Assembly (NCBI RefSeq): GCF_900115705.1
Contig: NZ_FOXL01000011.1
Coordinates: 22,886 to 86,885, forward strand
Source: Frateuria terrea
GTDB lineage: Bacteria; Pseudomonadota; Gammaproteobacteria; Xanthomonadales; Rhodanobacteraceae
DNA length: 64,000 bases
Direction: 5' to 3'
The translations under genes were made by a program, and so were the position numbers. How positions within the stretch are numbered: position 1 is the first letter of the stretch; every line of letters begins with the position of its first letter. The notes under the pieces were generated by a model. It saw nothing but the letters and a program-made list of their open reading frames with translations. It did no database searches and was not told the DNA's origin. Of the stretch, positions 16,963-25,622 are shown piece by piece.

Positions 16963-19023
16963 TTACCAGATCCGGACGCGATCGCCCGGCGCACGCCACA
17001 TCGGCTGGCCCTGCTTCACGCCGAACGCCTGATAGAACTCGGGGATGTTCGACATCGGACCGAGTACGCGCCACTTCGCCGGGGCATGCACGTCCGACAG
17101 CAGGCGCTGGCGCAACTGCTGCTGGCGCTGCTGGGTCATCCAGCCCAGTGCGTAGCCGAGGAAGTAGCGTTGCGTCGGCGTCAACCCGCCGATCTTGACG
17201 CCCTTCCTGTATTGCGCGGTCTTCTCGAACGCCTCCAGCCCCAGCAGTACGCCACCGTAGTCGGCGATGTTCTCGCCCAGGCTCGCCTTGCCGTTGATGT
17301 GCAGGCCCGGCAGCGGCTCGTAGCCGTCGAACTGCTCGACCATCTTCTGCGCGGCGGTGTTGAAGCAGGCGGCATCCTGCGGCGTCCACCAGCTGGACAG
17401 GTTGCCCTGCGCGTCGTACTGGCGACCCTGGTCGTCGAAGCCGTGCGTGATCTCGTGGCCGATCGTGCTGGCGGCGACGTAGCCGTAGGCGACCGCGTCG
17501 TCCACCTGGTCGTCGGGCACGCCGGGCACCATGAAGATCGCCGCCGGCAGCACGATCTCGTTGTTCGAGGGGTTGTAGTAGGCGTTGTAGGTCTGCGGGG
17601 TCATGTCCCATTCGGTGCGGTCGACCGGCTTGCCGAACTTGGACAGGTTGTCCTGGAACAACCAGCGGTTGGCCGCCATGCCGTTGGCCGCGTACGAGTC
17701 TCGCCCGATCACCAGCGCCGAATAGTCCTTCCATTTGTCCGGATAGCCCACCTTGGGCGTGACCGCCGCGAGCTTGGCCAGCGCCTTGGCCCGGGTCGCG
17801 GGGCTCATCCAGTCGACCCGGCCGATGCGGTCGTGGAAGGTGCTGCGGATCGCCTCGACCATGGCCGCATAGCGCTGCTTGGAAGCGGCCGGGAAATAGT
17901 CCTTGACGAAGATGCGGCCGAGCACCATGCCGAGCGCGTCGTTTTCCTCGTCGATCACGCGCTTCCAGCGCGGCCGCTGTTCCTGCTGGCCGGACATCAC
18001 GCGCCCGTGGAAGTCGAAGTGTTCCCGGTCGAACGCGGTGGACAGGAAGGGTGCGTAGGTGTCGACCAGGTGGTAGCGCAGGTAGTCCCTGAGCACCGGC
18101 AACGGCGTCTGGCGCAGCAGCCGGTCCTCGGCCGCGAAGAACTCCGGCTGGCCGACGATCACGTAGGAGGGATGCAGGCCCCAGGCCGCCAGCCGCGCGT
18201 TCCAGTCGATCGACGGCGTGTACTTCGCGGTGAAGACCGCGGGCGCCATCCTGTTGTAGTTCTTCTCCGGATCGCGCAGGTCCTCGAGCTTGCGCGAAGC
18301 CTTCGCCAGTGCCGTCTCGAAGGCCATCACCCGGGTGGCCGCCGCCTTGGCCGCGGCCGGGTCGCGCCCGAGCAGCACGAAGGTGCGCGCCATGTGTTCG
18401 ACGTAGGCGGCGCGGATCTTCGCCACGCCCGCTTCCGGGTTGAAGTAGAAGTCGCGCTCGGGCAGGCCCAGTCCGCCCTGGTGGATCTGCACCGCCATCG
18501 TCGCGCTGTCCTTGTCGTCCTGCGCGACGCCGATGCGGAACAGCGCACCGACGCGGATCGGCTTGAGCGCGAAGACGGTGTCGAGCACGCCCGCCGGCGA
18601 GGCGATCGCGTCGATGCGTGCCAGCCCGGAGTGCAGCGGCTGCAGCCCCAGACGATCGGCCTTCGCCACGTCCATGGCGGTGACCCAGAAATCGCCGATC
18701 TTCTGCTGGTCGCTGCCGGGGGCGGCCTTGCGCTTCGCCGCCGCCTCGCTGATCCCGCGCAGCCGCGCATACAGTTCGTCGTCCACCTCGTTGCCGATGC
18801 CCCACGCTGCCTCGGAGGCCGGGATCGGGTGCGCCTTCAGCCAGGCACCGTTGGCGTACTGGAAGAAATCCACGCCGGGGTCGACCGAGGTGTCGATGTG
18901 CGAGGCGAGGAAGTCCTTCGGTGGCGTCACATCGGCCGCCATGGCGCCAGTGGAGGCCAGGGCCAGTGCCGCCGACAGCAGCGTGGCGCGGAGGAAAGCT
19001 AGACGGGTCATAAAAGGCGCCAT
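16963..19023 (-). CDS. pepO: M13 family zinc metallopeptidase (neprilysin/PepO-like), secreted
   Basis: About 686 residues. After a signal peptide (ALALASTGAMA) comes the M13 N-domain starting DVTPPKDFLASHIDTSVDPGVDFFQYANG. HEITHGFDDQG at 523 is the HExxH zinc site, with the third ligand Glu in GENIADYGG at about 584. NAYYNPSNNEIVLPAAI binds substrate backbone, and the C-terminus PMWRAPGDRVRIW is typical. It cleaves short peptides in the periplasm. The ATGs at 19023 and 19011 both lack a ribosome-binding site, so the exact start is open. Confidence 0.95.
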   Translation of the reverse strand: MAPFMTRLAFLRATLLSAALALASTGAMAADVTPPKDFLASHIDTSVDPGVDFFQYANGAWLKAHPIPASEAAWGIGNEVDDELYARLRGISEAAAKRKAAPGSDQQKIGDFWVTAMDVAKADRLGLQPLHSGLARIDAIASPAGVLDTVFALKPIRVGALFRIGVAQDDKDSATMAVQIHQGGLGLPERDFYFNPEAGVAKIRAAYVEHMARTFVLLGRDPAAAKAAATRVMAFETALAKASRKLEDLRDPEKNYNRMAPAVFTAKYTPSIDWNARLAAWGLHPSYVIVGQPEFFAAEDRLLRQTPLPVLRDYLRYHLVDTYAPFLSTAFDREHFDFHGRVMSGQQEQRPRWKRVIDEENDALGMVLGRIFVKDYFPAASKQRYAAMVEAIRSTFHDRIGRVDWMSPATRAKALAKLAAVTPKVGYPDKWKDYSALVIGRDSYAANGMAANRWLFQDNLSKFGKPVDRTEWDMTPQTYNAYYNPSNNEIVLPAAIFMVPGVPDDQVDDAVAYGYVAASTIGHEITHGFDDQGRQYDAQGNLSSWWTPQDAACFNTAAQKMVEQFDGYEPLPGLHINGKASLGENIADYGGVLLGLEAFEKTAQYRKGVKIGGLTPTQRYFLGYALGWMTQQRQQQLRQRLLSDVHAPAKWRVLGPMSNIPEFYQAFGVKQGQPMWRAPGDRVRIW

Positions 19024-19103
19024 GGAAAGGTGGCGTGACTTTGCACGCAGCCAAGCCGTTTGTGTAGCCCGCCGATGGTCATGGACAGGCCGGGCTCCGG
19101 CCG

Positions 19104-19961
19104 TCACCCCGGGAATCCCGCCTTATCGTTCGCAGTTGCGCTCTCGTGAAAAGTCCCGGAATCCCGTCGCAGGTAGAAGCCGCTGTAGCCTTCGACGTCG
19201 TGGTCGTGGGCGAACGGGATGCGGCATTCGCGTTCCTCGCTGCACCATGCATCGACCGCGCGGTACCCCAGGTCAGCCATGGATTGCAGGAAAACCGGCC
19301 GGGCATGGATGTGATAAGGCACGCAGGCGAAACCCATGTTCTGCAGCGTATGGAAATCGAGCGACGGGTGCATCGGGGCAAGGCTGACGATCAGATGGGG
19401 CGGCGGCGCCCGCAGGGTGGCCAGCCATGCGGCGAACCCGAAATCGAAATACTGCAGCGCGCCAAGCACCAGCAACAGGTCCTGGCCATCGGCTTCGCCC
19501 TTGTCGTCCACGAACGCGAGGCGCCCGAATGCATCGTGCGTGGCGGCCCAGGCCCGTCCGGCAGCCATCGTCGTGGGCAGGTCGCTCACGCTCCAGCGCA
19601 GGTCGCCAGGGAATGGCCCAAAGCGCTGGAAGGCGTAGTACGCCACGCCGATGTGGCCACCAAGGTCGAAGATCCGGCGCTGTCCCCCATCCAGGAGCCG
19701 GAGCACCCAGTACAGCACCGGATAGTCGCTCGTCGTGAGCCGCCAGGTACGCTCGCGGTATTGCGCCGCCGCGTCTTCGTTGTCATAGCTGTGACGCAGG
19801 CAGGCCGGAACGGCACGCAGCGCTTCGGCATGGCTGGCGTACACGCCGCGGTAGTGGTTGCCCCTTTGCTGGCGTTCGAAGAAGCGATCGTAGAGATGCC
19901 GGGCCAGGGGAGCAAAGGTCGGCAGCTTGAGCGTCTCCAGCGCGATGCCACGCAGACTCAT
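19104..19961 (-). CDS. TIGR04325-type putative methyltransferase
   Basis: A 285-residue protein. GNHYRGVYASHAEALRAVP is the family's G-V-Y-x-S-x-x-E-A block, and RIFDLGGHIGVAYYAF is the SAM-binding motif I variant. Members occur in lipopolysaccharide and surface-glycan loci and are annotated as methyltransferases without biochemical proof. GAGGAG lies 6 nt before the ATG. It lies downstream of the GH2 gene on the same strand but 472 bp away, so it probably has its own promoter. Confidence 0.85.
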   Translation of the reverse strand: MSLRGIALETLKLPTFAPLARHLYDRFFERQQRGNHYRGVYASHAEALRAVPACLRHSYDNEDAAAQYRERTWRLTTSDYPVLYWVLRLLDGGQRRIFDLGGHIGVAYYAFQRFGPFPGDLRWSVSDLPTTMAAGRAWAATHDAFGRLAFVDDKGEADGQDLLLVLGALQYFDFGFAAWLATLRAPPPHLIVSLAPMHPSLDFHTLQNMGFACVPYHIHARPVFLQSMADLGYRAVDAWCSEERECRIPFAHDHDVEGYSGFYLRRDSGTFHESATANDKAGFPG

Positions 19962-20433
19962 GGTGTCTCCTCGCTTGGACGGGCGCGGTTGCTTTCCCAA
20001 GCGCCGGATTGCCGCGCTTGGCCCGTGCACGGCCCGTCAAAGGCGCCGTATGGCGGAGCCCGTTTTGGTGGCGCGAGGACGGATGCCGAAAGAAGGAGAG
20101 GACGACCGGGACCCACGATGCACGCATGGTGCCGAAGCGCGGCTGCTCTCGCGGCGCCGCGCTCGCGCTTGCCGCGTCGGGCAGCGTTCCGGATGCCGCA
20201 CCACGAATCCTCGGCGGGTTCACCGGGAGAGCCCTGGTCCATGTCCGTCCCGCGTATTCCGTCGCATGCGGTCCGCGACGAGAGGCGCCATGCGAGCGGC
20301 ATCGATTCAGGCCGTGCACGCGACGGCCGCAGCGAAGCGCCCGTCGCGGCCATGTGCCGATGCGGGCGTGGCAGGACATCGCGACGAACAGAAAACGACG
20401 GCGTCACGCTGACGCTCGCCGTTCCCGTCCGAG
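19962..20433. other. Intergenic region, no supported gene
   Basis: This 472-bp stretch lies between two minus-strand genes. Open frames on either strand have low-complexity, Arg-rich products typical of GC bias. It should carry the promoter of the TIGR04325 gene. Confidence 0.45.
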
Positions 20434-22308
20434 CTACCTGGAACCGGCCTCGATCACCGCCCGGTTGATCGCGCGCACGCGCTGCTCGTCCGCCTTCTCG
20501 ATCTTGCGATCGTAGGTGAACAGGCCGTTGTGCTCGCCCTCGACGTCGGTGATCTGCGTATAGACGCTGCCGGACAGCCCGCGTGGCACACCCTTGTCGC
20601 GCAACACCGCGGTGTTGGCGACATAGCCTTCGGTGAGCGCGACACGATCCTTCACCGCGCCGTAGGGATTGATCGGCGTGCCCGGCCACACATGCCCGGG
20701 AATGCCAAGGGTCAGGCCGCCGTGCTCGCCGTCGATCGCGGCGCGGGTGGCGTCTGGCTCCGGCGTGCCCGGACCCTGATAGTCGTGCACGTCGATGACG
20801 TCGCCGCCACCCGGATCGCCCTTGGTGTCGCAGCAGTTGTAGCCGCTGCGTTCGTCGACCAGGCGCGAGGGATCGAGTCGCTTGACCTGCGCGGCGACGT
20901 CGCGCGCGGCCTGCAGGCTCCACTGGCCCCAGCCTTCGTTGAAGGGGATCCAGCCGATGATCGAGGGCACGCCGCGCAGTTGTTCGACCATCGCCGCCAC
21001 CTCGGCGCGGAAATTGGCGCGGGCCGCTTCGCTCAGCTTGTCGTTGTGGCCGTTGGGCAGTGCCGGCGCATCCTGCCAGACCATCAGGCCGAGGCGATCG
21101 GTCCAGTAGTACCAGCGCGCCGGCTCGACCTTGATGTGCTTGCGGATGGTGTTGAAGCCCAGGTCCTTCGTCTTCTGGATGTCGAACTTCAGCGCCGCAT
21201 CGGTGGGCGCGGTGTAGATGCCATCGGGCCAGTAGCCCTGGTCCAGCGTCGCCAACAGGAAGGTGGGCTTGCCGTTGAGCACGATGCGGTTGCGGCCCCC
21301 GACCTTCTTCACCGCGATGGTGCGCAGCCCCGCGTAGCTCTCCACGCGGTCGACGGTGTCGCCCCGGCGCAGTTCCGCGCGCACGGTGTACAGGAACGGA
21401 TCGTCCGGGCTCCACGTGCGCGGGTGTGCAATGGCGAGATTCAGCGGTTTGTCCGCCGGCCCGCTCGCATGGCCGACCGCCTTGCCGTCGGCGTAGGCGG
21501 TGACGGTCAGCGTCGCACCCCGTGCATCGCCGTCGGTGCGCGGCTCGACCGTGAAGCCGTCCAGCGTCGCCTTCGGCACCAGGGTCAGCGCGGCCAGGCT
21601 CGTGGCCGGCACCGGCTCCAGCCATACCGTCTGCCAGATGCCGGATGCGGCGGTGTAGAAGATGCTCTCGGGCTTCAGGCGCTGCTTGCCGACCGGCACG
21701 TCGGCGCCGTCCACCGGCGCGTGCACGGCCACGACGATCTCCTGCGGCCCATTCTTGCGCAGCGCCCGGGTGATGTCCGCGCCGAATGCCGTGTAGCCAC
21801 CGGTGTGGTGCGCAACCCTGGTGCCGTTGACGTAGACCGTCGCTTCGTAGTCCACCGCGCCGAAGTTCAATCGCACGTGGCCGCCGTGAGCGGTGTAGCC
21901 GGCCGGGATCTCGACCTGCCTGCGGTAGAGCATGTCGTCGGCGTGCTTCTGCACCCCGGACAGCACCGATTCGGTGGGGAACGGCACCAGGATGCGCCCG
22001 GCCAGAGCCTTGCCGAAGACCGGCTTCGCCTCGCCGCCGGTCGCCTGGTACTGCCACAGGCCGTTGAGGTTCATCCAGCGCGGATGCGCCAACGAGGGAC
22101 GCGCAAGCTGCGGACGCGGGTATTCCGGCAGCGCGTTGTCCGGTGACACCTGCGCCGTCCAGGATGTCGCCAGCGGCGCACGCAGGCCGCTCCAGGTGGT
22201 TGCCCCGTCCGGTGATGCCGCCACGGCCGGCATCGCAGCGGCCGCCATGATGGCCGCCAGCGCGACCCATGCCATGGCGCGCGTGCGCGCCCGTGCACTA
22301 TCCGTCAT
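20434..22308 (-). CDS. Secreted glycoside hydrolase family 2 enzyme
   Basis: A 624-residue protein with a signal peptide (about 1-30). A jelly-roll sugar-binding domain follows (FGAVDYEATVYVNGTRVAHHTGGY), then an immunoglobulin-like domain and a TIM barrel beginning near NGKPTFLLATLDQGYWPDG. IGWIPFNEGWGQW holds the N-E acid/base pair, and DGEHGGL may contain the nucleophile Glu. Relatives hydrolyse beta-galactosides, beta-glucuronides or beta-mannosides; specificity is not readable. GGGAG lies 6 nt before the ATG. A separate promoter is likely. Confidence 0.92.
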   Translation of the reverse strand: MTDSARARTRAMAWVALAAIMAAAAMPAVAASPDGATTWSGLRAPLATSWTAQVSPDNALPEYPRPQLARPSLAHPRWMNLNGLWQYQATGGEAKPVFGKALAGRILVPFPTESVLSGVQKHADDMLYRRQVEIPAGYTAHGGHVRLNFGAVDYEATVYVNGTRVAHHTGGYTAFGADITRALRKNGPQEIVVAVHAPVDGADVPVGKQRLKPESIFYTAASGIWQTVWLEPVPATSLAALTLVPKATLDGFTVEPRTDGDARGATLTVTAYADGKAVGHASGPADKPLNLAIAHPRTWSPDDPFLYTVRAELRRGDTVDRVESYAGLRTIAVKKVGGRNRIVLNGKPTFLLATLDQGYWPDGIYTAPTDAALKFDIQKTKDLGFNTIRKHIKVEPARWYYWTDRLGLMVWQDAPALPNGHNDKLSEAARANFRAEVAAMVEQLRGVPSIIGWIPFNEGWGQWSLQAARDVAAQVKRLDPSRLVDERSGYNCCDTKGDPGGGDVIDVHDYQGPGTPEPDATRAAIDGEHGGLTLGIPGHVWPGTPINPYGAVKDRVALTEGYVANTAVLRDKGVPRGLSGSVYTQITDVEGEHNGLFTYDRKIEKADEQRVRAINRAVIEAGSR

Positions 22309-22433
22309 CGATGACTCCCTCTGCCTGGCCATGCGCCGTTGCCCGGCGCACTCCCGAGGGTGTCCGATTGTCATACAAAAATCCAGCACTGCCGCCACGG
22401 TCGTGAACGCCCGCGGAAGGTCGCCTGGCTTGG

Positions 22434-24452
22434 CTACCGCCTCGATGCGGTCAGGCCGGAGGCGTCGCCAGGCGGCCTGCTGTGCGATGCAAGGGATCGC
22501 AGCAAGGGCGCGAATGCCGTGGCGGCGCGCGACGAACCGAGCGGGCTCAAATGCTGTCGATCGCGGTAGTAGGTATGGCCATCCATCGCGATAAGGCAGC
22601 CGGACCGGTCGCAGAAGGAAGCGCGTGGATCCACCAGCGACGCACCGGTCTGCCGCGCCACCCTTGCGAGCAAGGCAAGGACGGGGGCGTCCGAAACCGT
22701 GTCGGCCGAACCGATGCGACCGCAGTCGCCGGCGCCGGCCGTTCCCGGCCAAAGGTTGCGCCATCGGCTCGCGCAGGAGGCCATGCGTGAACGCGGCTCG
22801 ATCCGCAGGAAGGGGACGTCGCGCGCGATCATGACCTGTTTGCCCGCGCCTTCGAGCGTGCGCACCGCCCTGGCCAGGCCTTGCGCAAACAGTTCGTCGG
22901 GCGTGCCTGATGAGCCGTCCATCGCGACGTAATGGATCGGTTGCATGGACCCCGCGCGCCAGGCACCGGCGATGATCACGCCGCGCACGCGCGGATCGTT
23001 CAACAGCAGAACCATCACGCGCCGGTTGAACGTGGCACAGTCGTGCAACAGCTCCGGATGCATGGTCTCCCGGGGCGCGACGCCGACCAGGAACTGGCAC
23101 GAGGCCTTGGCCAGCACGACCAGCCCCATCCCTTCCCGTGCCGCCACCGCGCGCATCCCCGCGGCGAACGCCGCGGCGTGGCTGTCGCCGACCAATGCGA
23201 TCAGCCTTGGGCCGACGGGGTAGCAGCGCGCGGAGGTATCCGGCTCGGCGCCATGGTGCAGAACCAGGCAGGGATTGCGGTGGTAGTTGAATTGCCGTGC
23301 CTCGGCCACGAACTGCCGTGGCCAGCGCTGTGGGAAACCCTGCGCCACCACGGCCGATCCGACCAGCAACATCGACACTGCCAGCGCCGCCGCATAACGC
23401 GGCAGCGATACGCGCGCCGGGGTGCGCGCGTGCCGGAAGGGCGTTTCCACGAAGCGGTAGCTGGCGGCTGCCAACACGCCCGACAGCGCCAGCAACGCCA
23501 GGCGCACCGGCAGCGATGGCTGCTCCTGGCCGACCATCAGACGCGCGATGCTGATCAGCGGCCAGTGCCAAAGATAGAGCGAATAGGACACCAGGCCGAC
23601 CGCCCGCATCGGCGGCAGCGCCAGCAGGCGCCGGTTCAACGCCGAAGCCGGCGTACTCAACAGCAATGCACACCCAAGCACCGGCGGTAGCGCCGTCCAT
23701 CCGGGAAACGGTGTCTGCCTGTCATAGGCCATGACGGGCACGAGGATCAGCACCAGGCCAGCCAGCGCCAATGCCTCGCCTGCCCAGCCGCGAATGCACC
23801 GGCCTATTCCATGGATTTCCAGCACCCCGACCAGCACGCCGGCAGCCAGTTCCCACGCCCGCGTCGGCAGCAGATAGAACGCCGCGCCCGGGTCGAGCCG
23901 GACGGCCCAAACCGCCAGTGCCAGCGAAACGGCGATCAGGCTGCACAGCACGATCAGACGCCCGCGCAGCGCCAGGCGCGGCAGCAGCAACATCACTACC
24001 GGCGCAACCAGATAGAACTGCTCTTCGACGCCGAGCGACCAGGTCATCAACAGCGGATTGAGTTCTGCCGTCGGGTGGAAGTAATTGAACGCGCGCCACA
24101 GCTGGACGTTGGAGAGCGACAGCAGCGTAGCCAGCGCCGTCTTTCCGTAGTCGCGCAGGTCCGAGGGCGTGGCGACCAGCAGCATCGCCGCATAGGTCAG
24201 CGCCAGCACTGCCAGCAGCGCCGGCAGGATGCGCCGCGCGCGCCGGGTATAGAACGCCAGATAGGTAAACGTACCCCCGGTTGCCTGCCTGTAGAGCAGG
24301 CTGCCGATCAGGTACCCGGAAATGACGAAGAAGACGTCCACGCCGACGAAACCGCCGGGGGCCGAGAGACCGTAGTGGTATGCCAGCACGCTCAGAACGG
24401 CGACTGCGCGCATGCCGTCGATATCGCGCCGGTAGGCATTCATCGAGGCCAT
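22434..24452 (-). CDS. Acyltransferase 3 (OafA/YrhL type) with C-terminal SGNH domain, second copy
   Basis: A 672-residue membrane protein with the same two-part design as the one at 322-2313. It has RRDIDGMRAVAVLSVLAYHYG, GVDVFFVISGYLIGSLL, TRRARRILPALLA and SLGVEEQFYLVAPV. In the periplasmic SGNH domain, LIALVGDSHAAAFAAG and DRQHLSPLG hold the Ser and Asp/His. It probably acetylates or otherwise acylates a surface glycan. The ATG follows AGGA by 7 nt. The two copies share length and motif order and are clear paralogues. Confidence 0.9.
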   Translation of the reverse strand: MASMNAYRRDIDGMRAVAVLSVLAYHYGLSAPGGFVGVDVFFVISGYLIGSLLYRQATGGTFTYLAFYTRRARRILPALLAVLALTYAAMLLVATPSDLRDYGKTALATLLSLSNVQLWRAFNYFHPTAELNPLLMTWSLGVEEQFYLVAPVVMLLLPRLALRGRLIVLCSLIAVSLALAVWAVRLDPGAAFYLLPTRAWELAAGVLVGVLEIHGIGRCIRGWAGEALALAGLVLILVPVMAYDRQTPFPGWTALPPVLGCALLLSTPASALNRRLLALPPMRAVGLVSYSLYLWHWPLISIARLMVGQEQPSLPVRLALLALSGVLAAASYRFVETPFRHARTPARVSLPRYAAALAVSMLLVGSAVVAQGFPQRWPRQFVAEARQFNYHRNPCLVLHHGAEPDTSARCYPVGPRLIALVGDSHAAAFAAGMRAVAAREGMGLVVLAKASCQFLVGVAPRETMHPELLHDCATFNRRVMVLLLNDPRVRGVIIAGAWRAGSMQPIHYVAMDGSSGTPDELFAQGLARAVRTLEGAGKQVMIARDVPFLRIEPRSRMASCASRWRNLWPGTAGAGDCGRIGSADTVSDAPVLALLARVARQTGASLVDPRASFCDRSGCLIAMDGHTYYRDRQHLSPLGSSRAATAFAPLLRSLASHSRPPGDASGLTASRR

Positions 24453-24962
24453 CCCGACATCCTGTCTCCGCCAGCGCGCGGACCCTTGCAGGCACGGCGT
24501 TGAAGACGCGTGAAATGACCGGTCGCCCTGCCAACCTTGCGGCAGTCAAGCGTGCGGGCGGCGGGAGGCCGATCGTCGGGGAGATGCGGCCGGAAGGCTG
24601 CGCAGCGTGCGAGAGCTACCCCAGCGTACTGGCCGATCCATAGGATGCGCGCGCCGGAGGGAACGAGAAGCGCCGCGCCGACCAGCGCAACGGGGATGTT
24701 GATGGCGGTGATTCCCGCGGACCGCCTCACCCGGGAACCGGCCGAATTCGGCGATCGCCGATCGCCGATCGCCGCGAGCATGAGTGCTACAAGGCAGATG
24801 GAATACGCGGCGGACGGCAGGTCCGGGCCGGCAGGAGGCAGGTGCTTCCTGAAGCGGCAGCAGTGGAATACCCGAATCCGGCCGACGTCATGCGAACTCA
24901 TCAGCGGCCAGCGCCTGACCGCGCTCCCAGTCGCGCTAAACTTGCGGTTTTGCTCCGGAAAG
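24453..24962. other. Intergenic region upstream of the DUF3348 operon
   Basis: This 510-bp spacer separates the divergent acyltransferase gene and the DUF3348-DUF802 operon. It contains three tandem copies of GATCGCC (24753-24773). A minus-strand frame across 24550-24900 encodes one hydrophobic stretch (ITAINIPVALVGAALLV) but has no ribosome-binding site or family; I do not call it a gene. Promoters for both neighbours should lie here. Confidence 0.45.
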
Positions 24963-25622
24963 ATGGCGCAGGCAGCACTCCCCCCGGCCGTTCGCGGCCC
25001 CACGTTCATCCGTCTGCTGGCGCGCCTGGCAGAGGCCGACGTGGCCGCCCCCGGGCAGCCGCTGCCTGACCGGCTGGGCCAGTGGCTGGACTGGAAGCAG
25101 GCGCTGTCGCTTGCCGACGCGCTGGACGGCAAGGCCACGGCGGCAGAGTCCGCAGCGCCCGCAGCGGATGAGCTGGGCGCCGAATGCGCGCGGGTTCGCG
25201 AGGCGCTGGCGACCGCGATCAAGGACGATCCCCTGCTCGATCCCGGTGCGCCGGCCGATAGCGAGCCGGACTACGCCGCCTTCCGCCAGGCCTGCCTCGC
25301 CCGCCAGCGGGCCATGCAGGCCCACCTCGGTCGGTTGCGCGGCAAGCTGCGCGACGCGCTCGCCCAGGCTTCGCCCGCCATGGCGCGACTGGCCGGGGTC
25401 GACGCGGTGCTCGAAGCGGCCCTGACCCCGCGCGAGCACCTGTTGCTCGCCAAGGTGCCCGAGCTGCTGGGCCGGCGCTTCGAACGCCTGCGCGTGGCCG
25501 GGCACGCCTCCTCCGCCTGGCTCGATGGCTTCCGCCGCGACATGCAAAGCGTGTTGCTGGCGGAGCTGGATCTTCGTTTCCAACCGGTCGATGCGCTGCT
25601 CGCGGCGCTTCACACCTCCTGA
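24963..25622 (+). CDS. DUF3348 family protein, first gene of motor-like operon
   Basis: A 219-residue cytoplasmic, mostly helical protein opening RGPTFIRLLARLAEADV and containing LGQWLDWKQALSLADAL, the hallmark of DUF3348. The middle has PDYAAFRQACLARQRAMQAHL and the end FRRDMQSVLLAELDLRFQPVDALLAAL. Function is unknown. Its stop codon overlaps the next gene's ATG (TGATG), so translation is coupled. By position it may be a cytoplasmic partner of the DUF802 membrane protein. The ribosome-binding site is weak (GGAAAG immediately upstream), so the exact start is the least certain part. Confidence 0.88.
   Translation: MAQAALPPAVRGPTFIRLLARLAEADVAAPGQPLPDRLGQWLDWKQALSLADALDGKATAAESAAPAADELGAECARVREALATAIKDDPLLDPGAPADSEPDYAAFRQACLARQRAMQAHLGRLRGKLRDALAQASPAMARLAGVDAVLEAALTPREHLLLAKVPELLGRRFERLRVAGHASSAWLDGFRRDMQSVLLAELDLRFQPVDALLAALHTS

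Noticed and set aside
16798..19002. Long plus-strand open frame opposite the M13 peptidase
   Set aside because: Product is Arg/His/Val-rich without domains and mirrors the peptidase codons; a GC-bias shadow.
24753..24773. Three GATCGCC units as a possible iteron or origin element
   Set aside because: Only three short copies, no DnaA boxes or replication gene nearby; probably simple slippage.
24550..24900. Minus-strand frame with a hydrophobic stretch upstream of the DUF3348 gene
   Set aside because: One membrane-like segment in otherwise Arg/Ser-rich sequence, no ribosome-binding site, no recognisable family.
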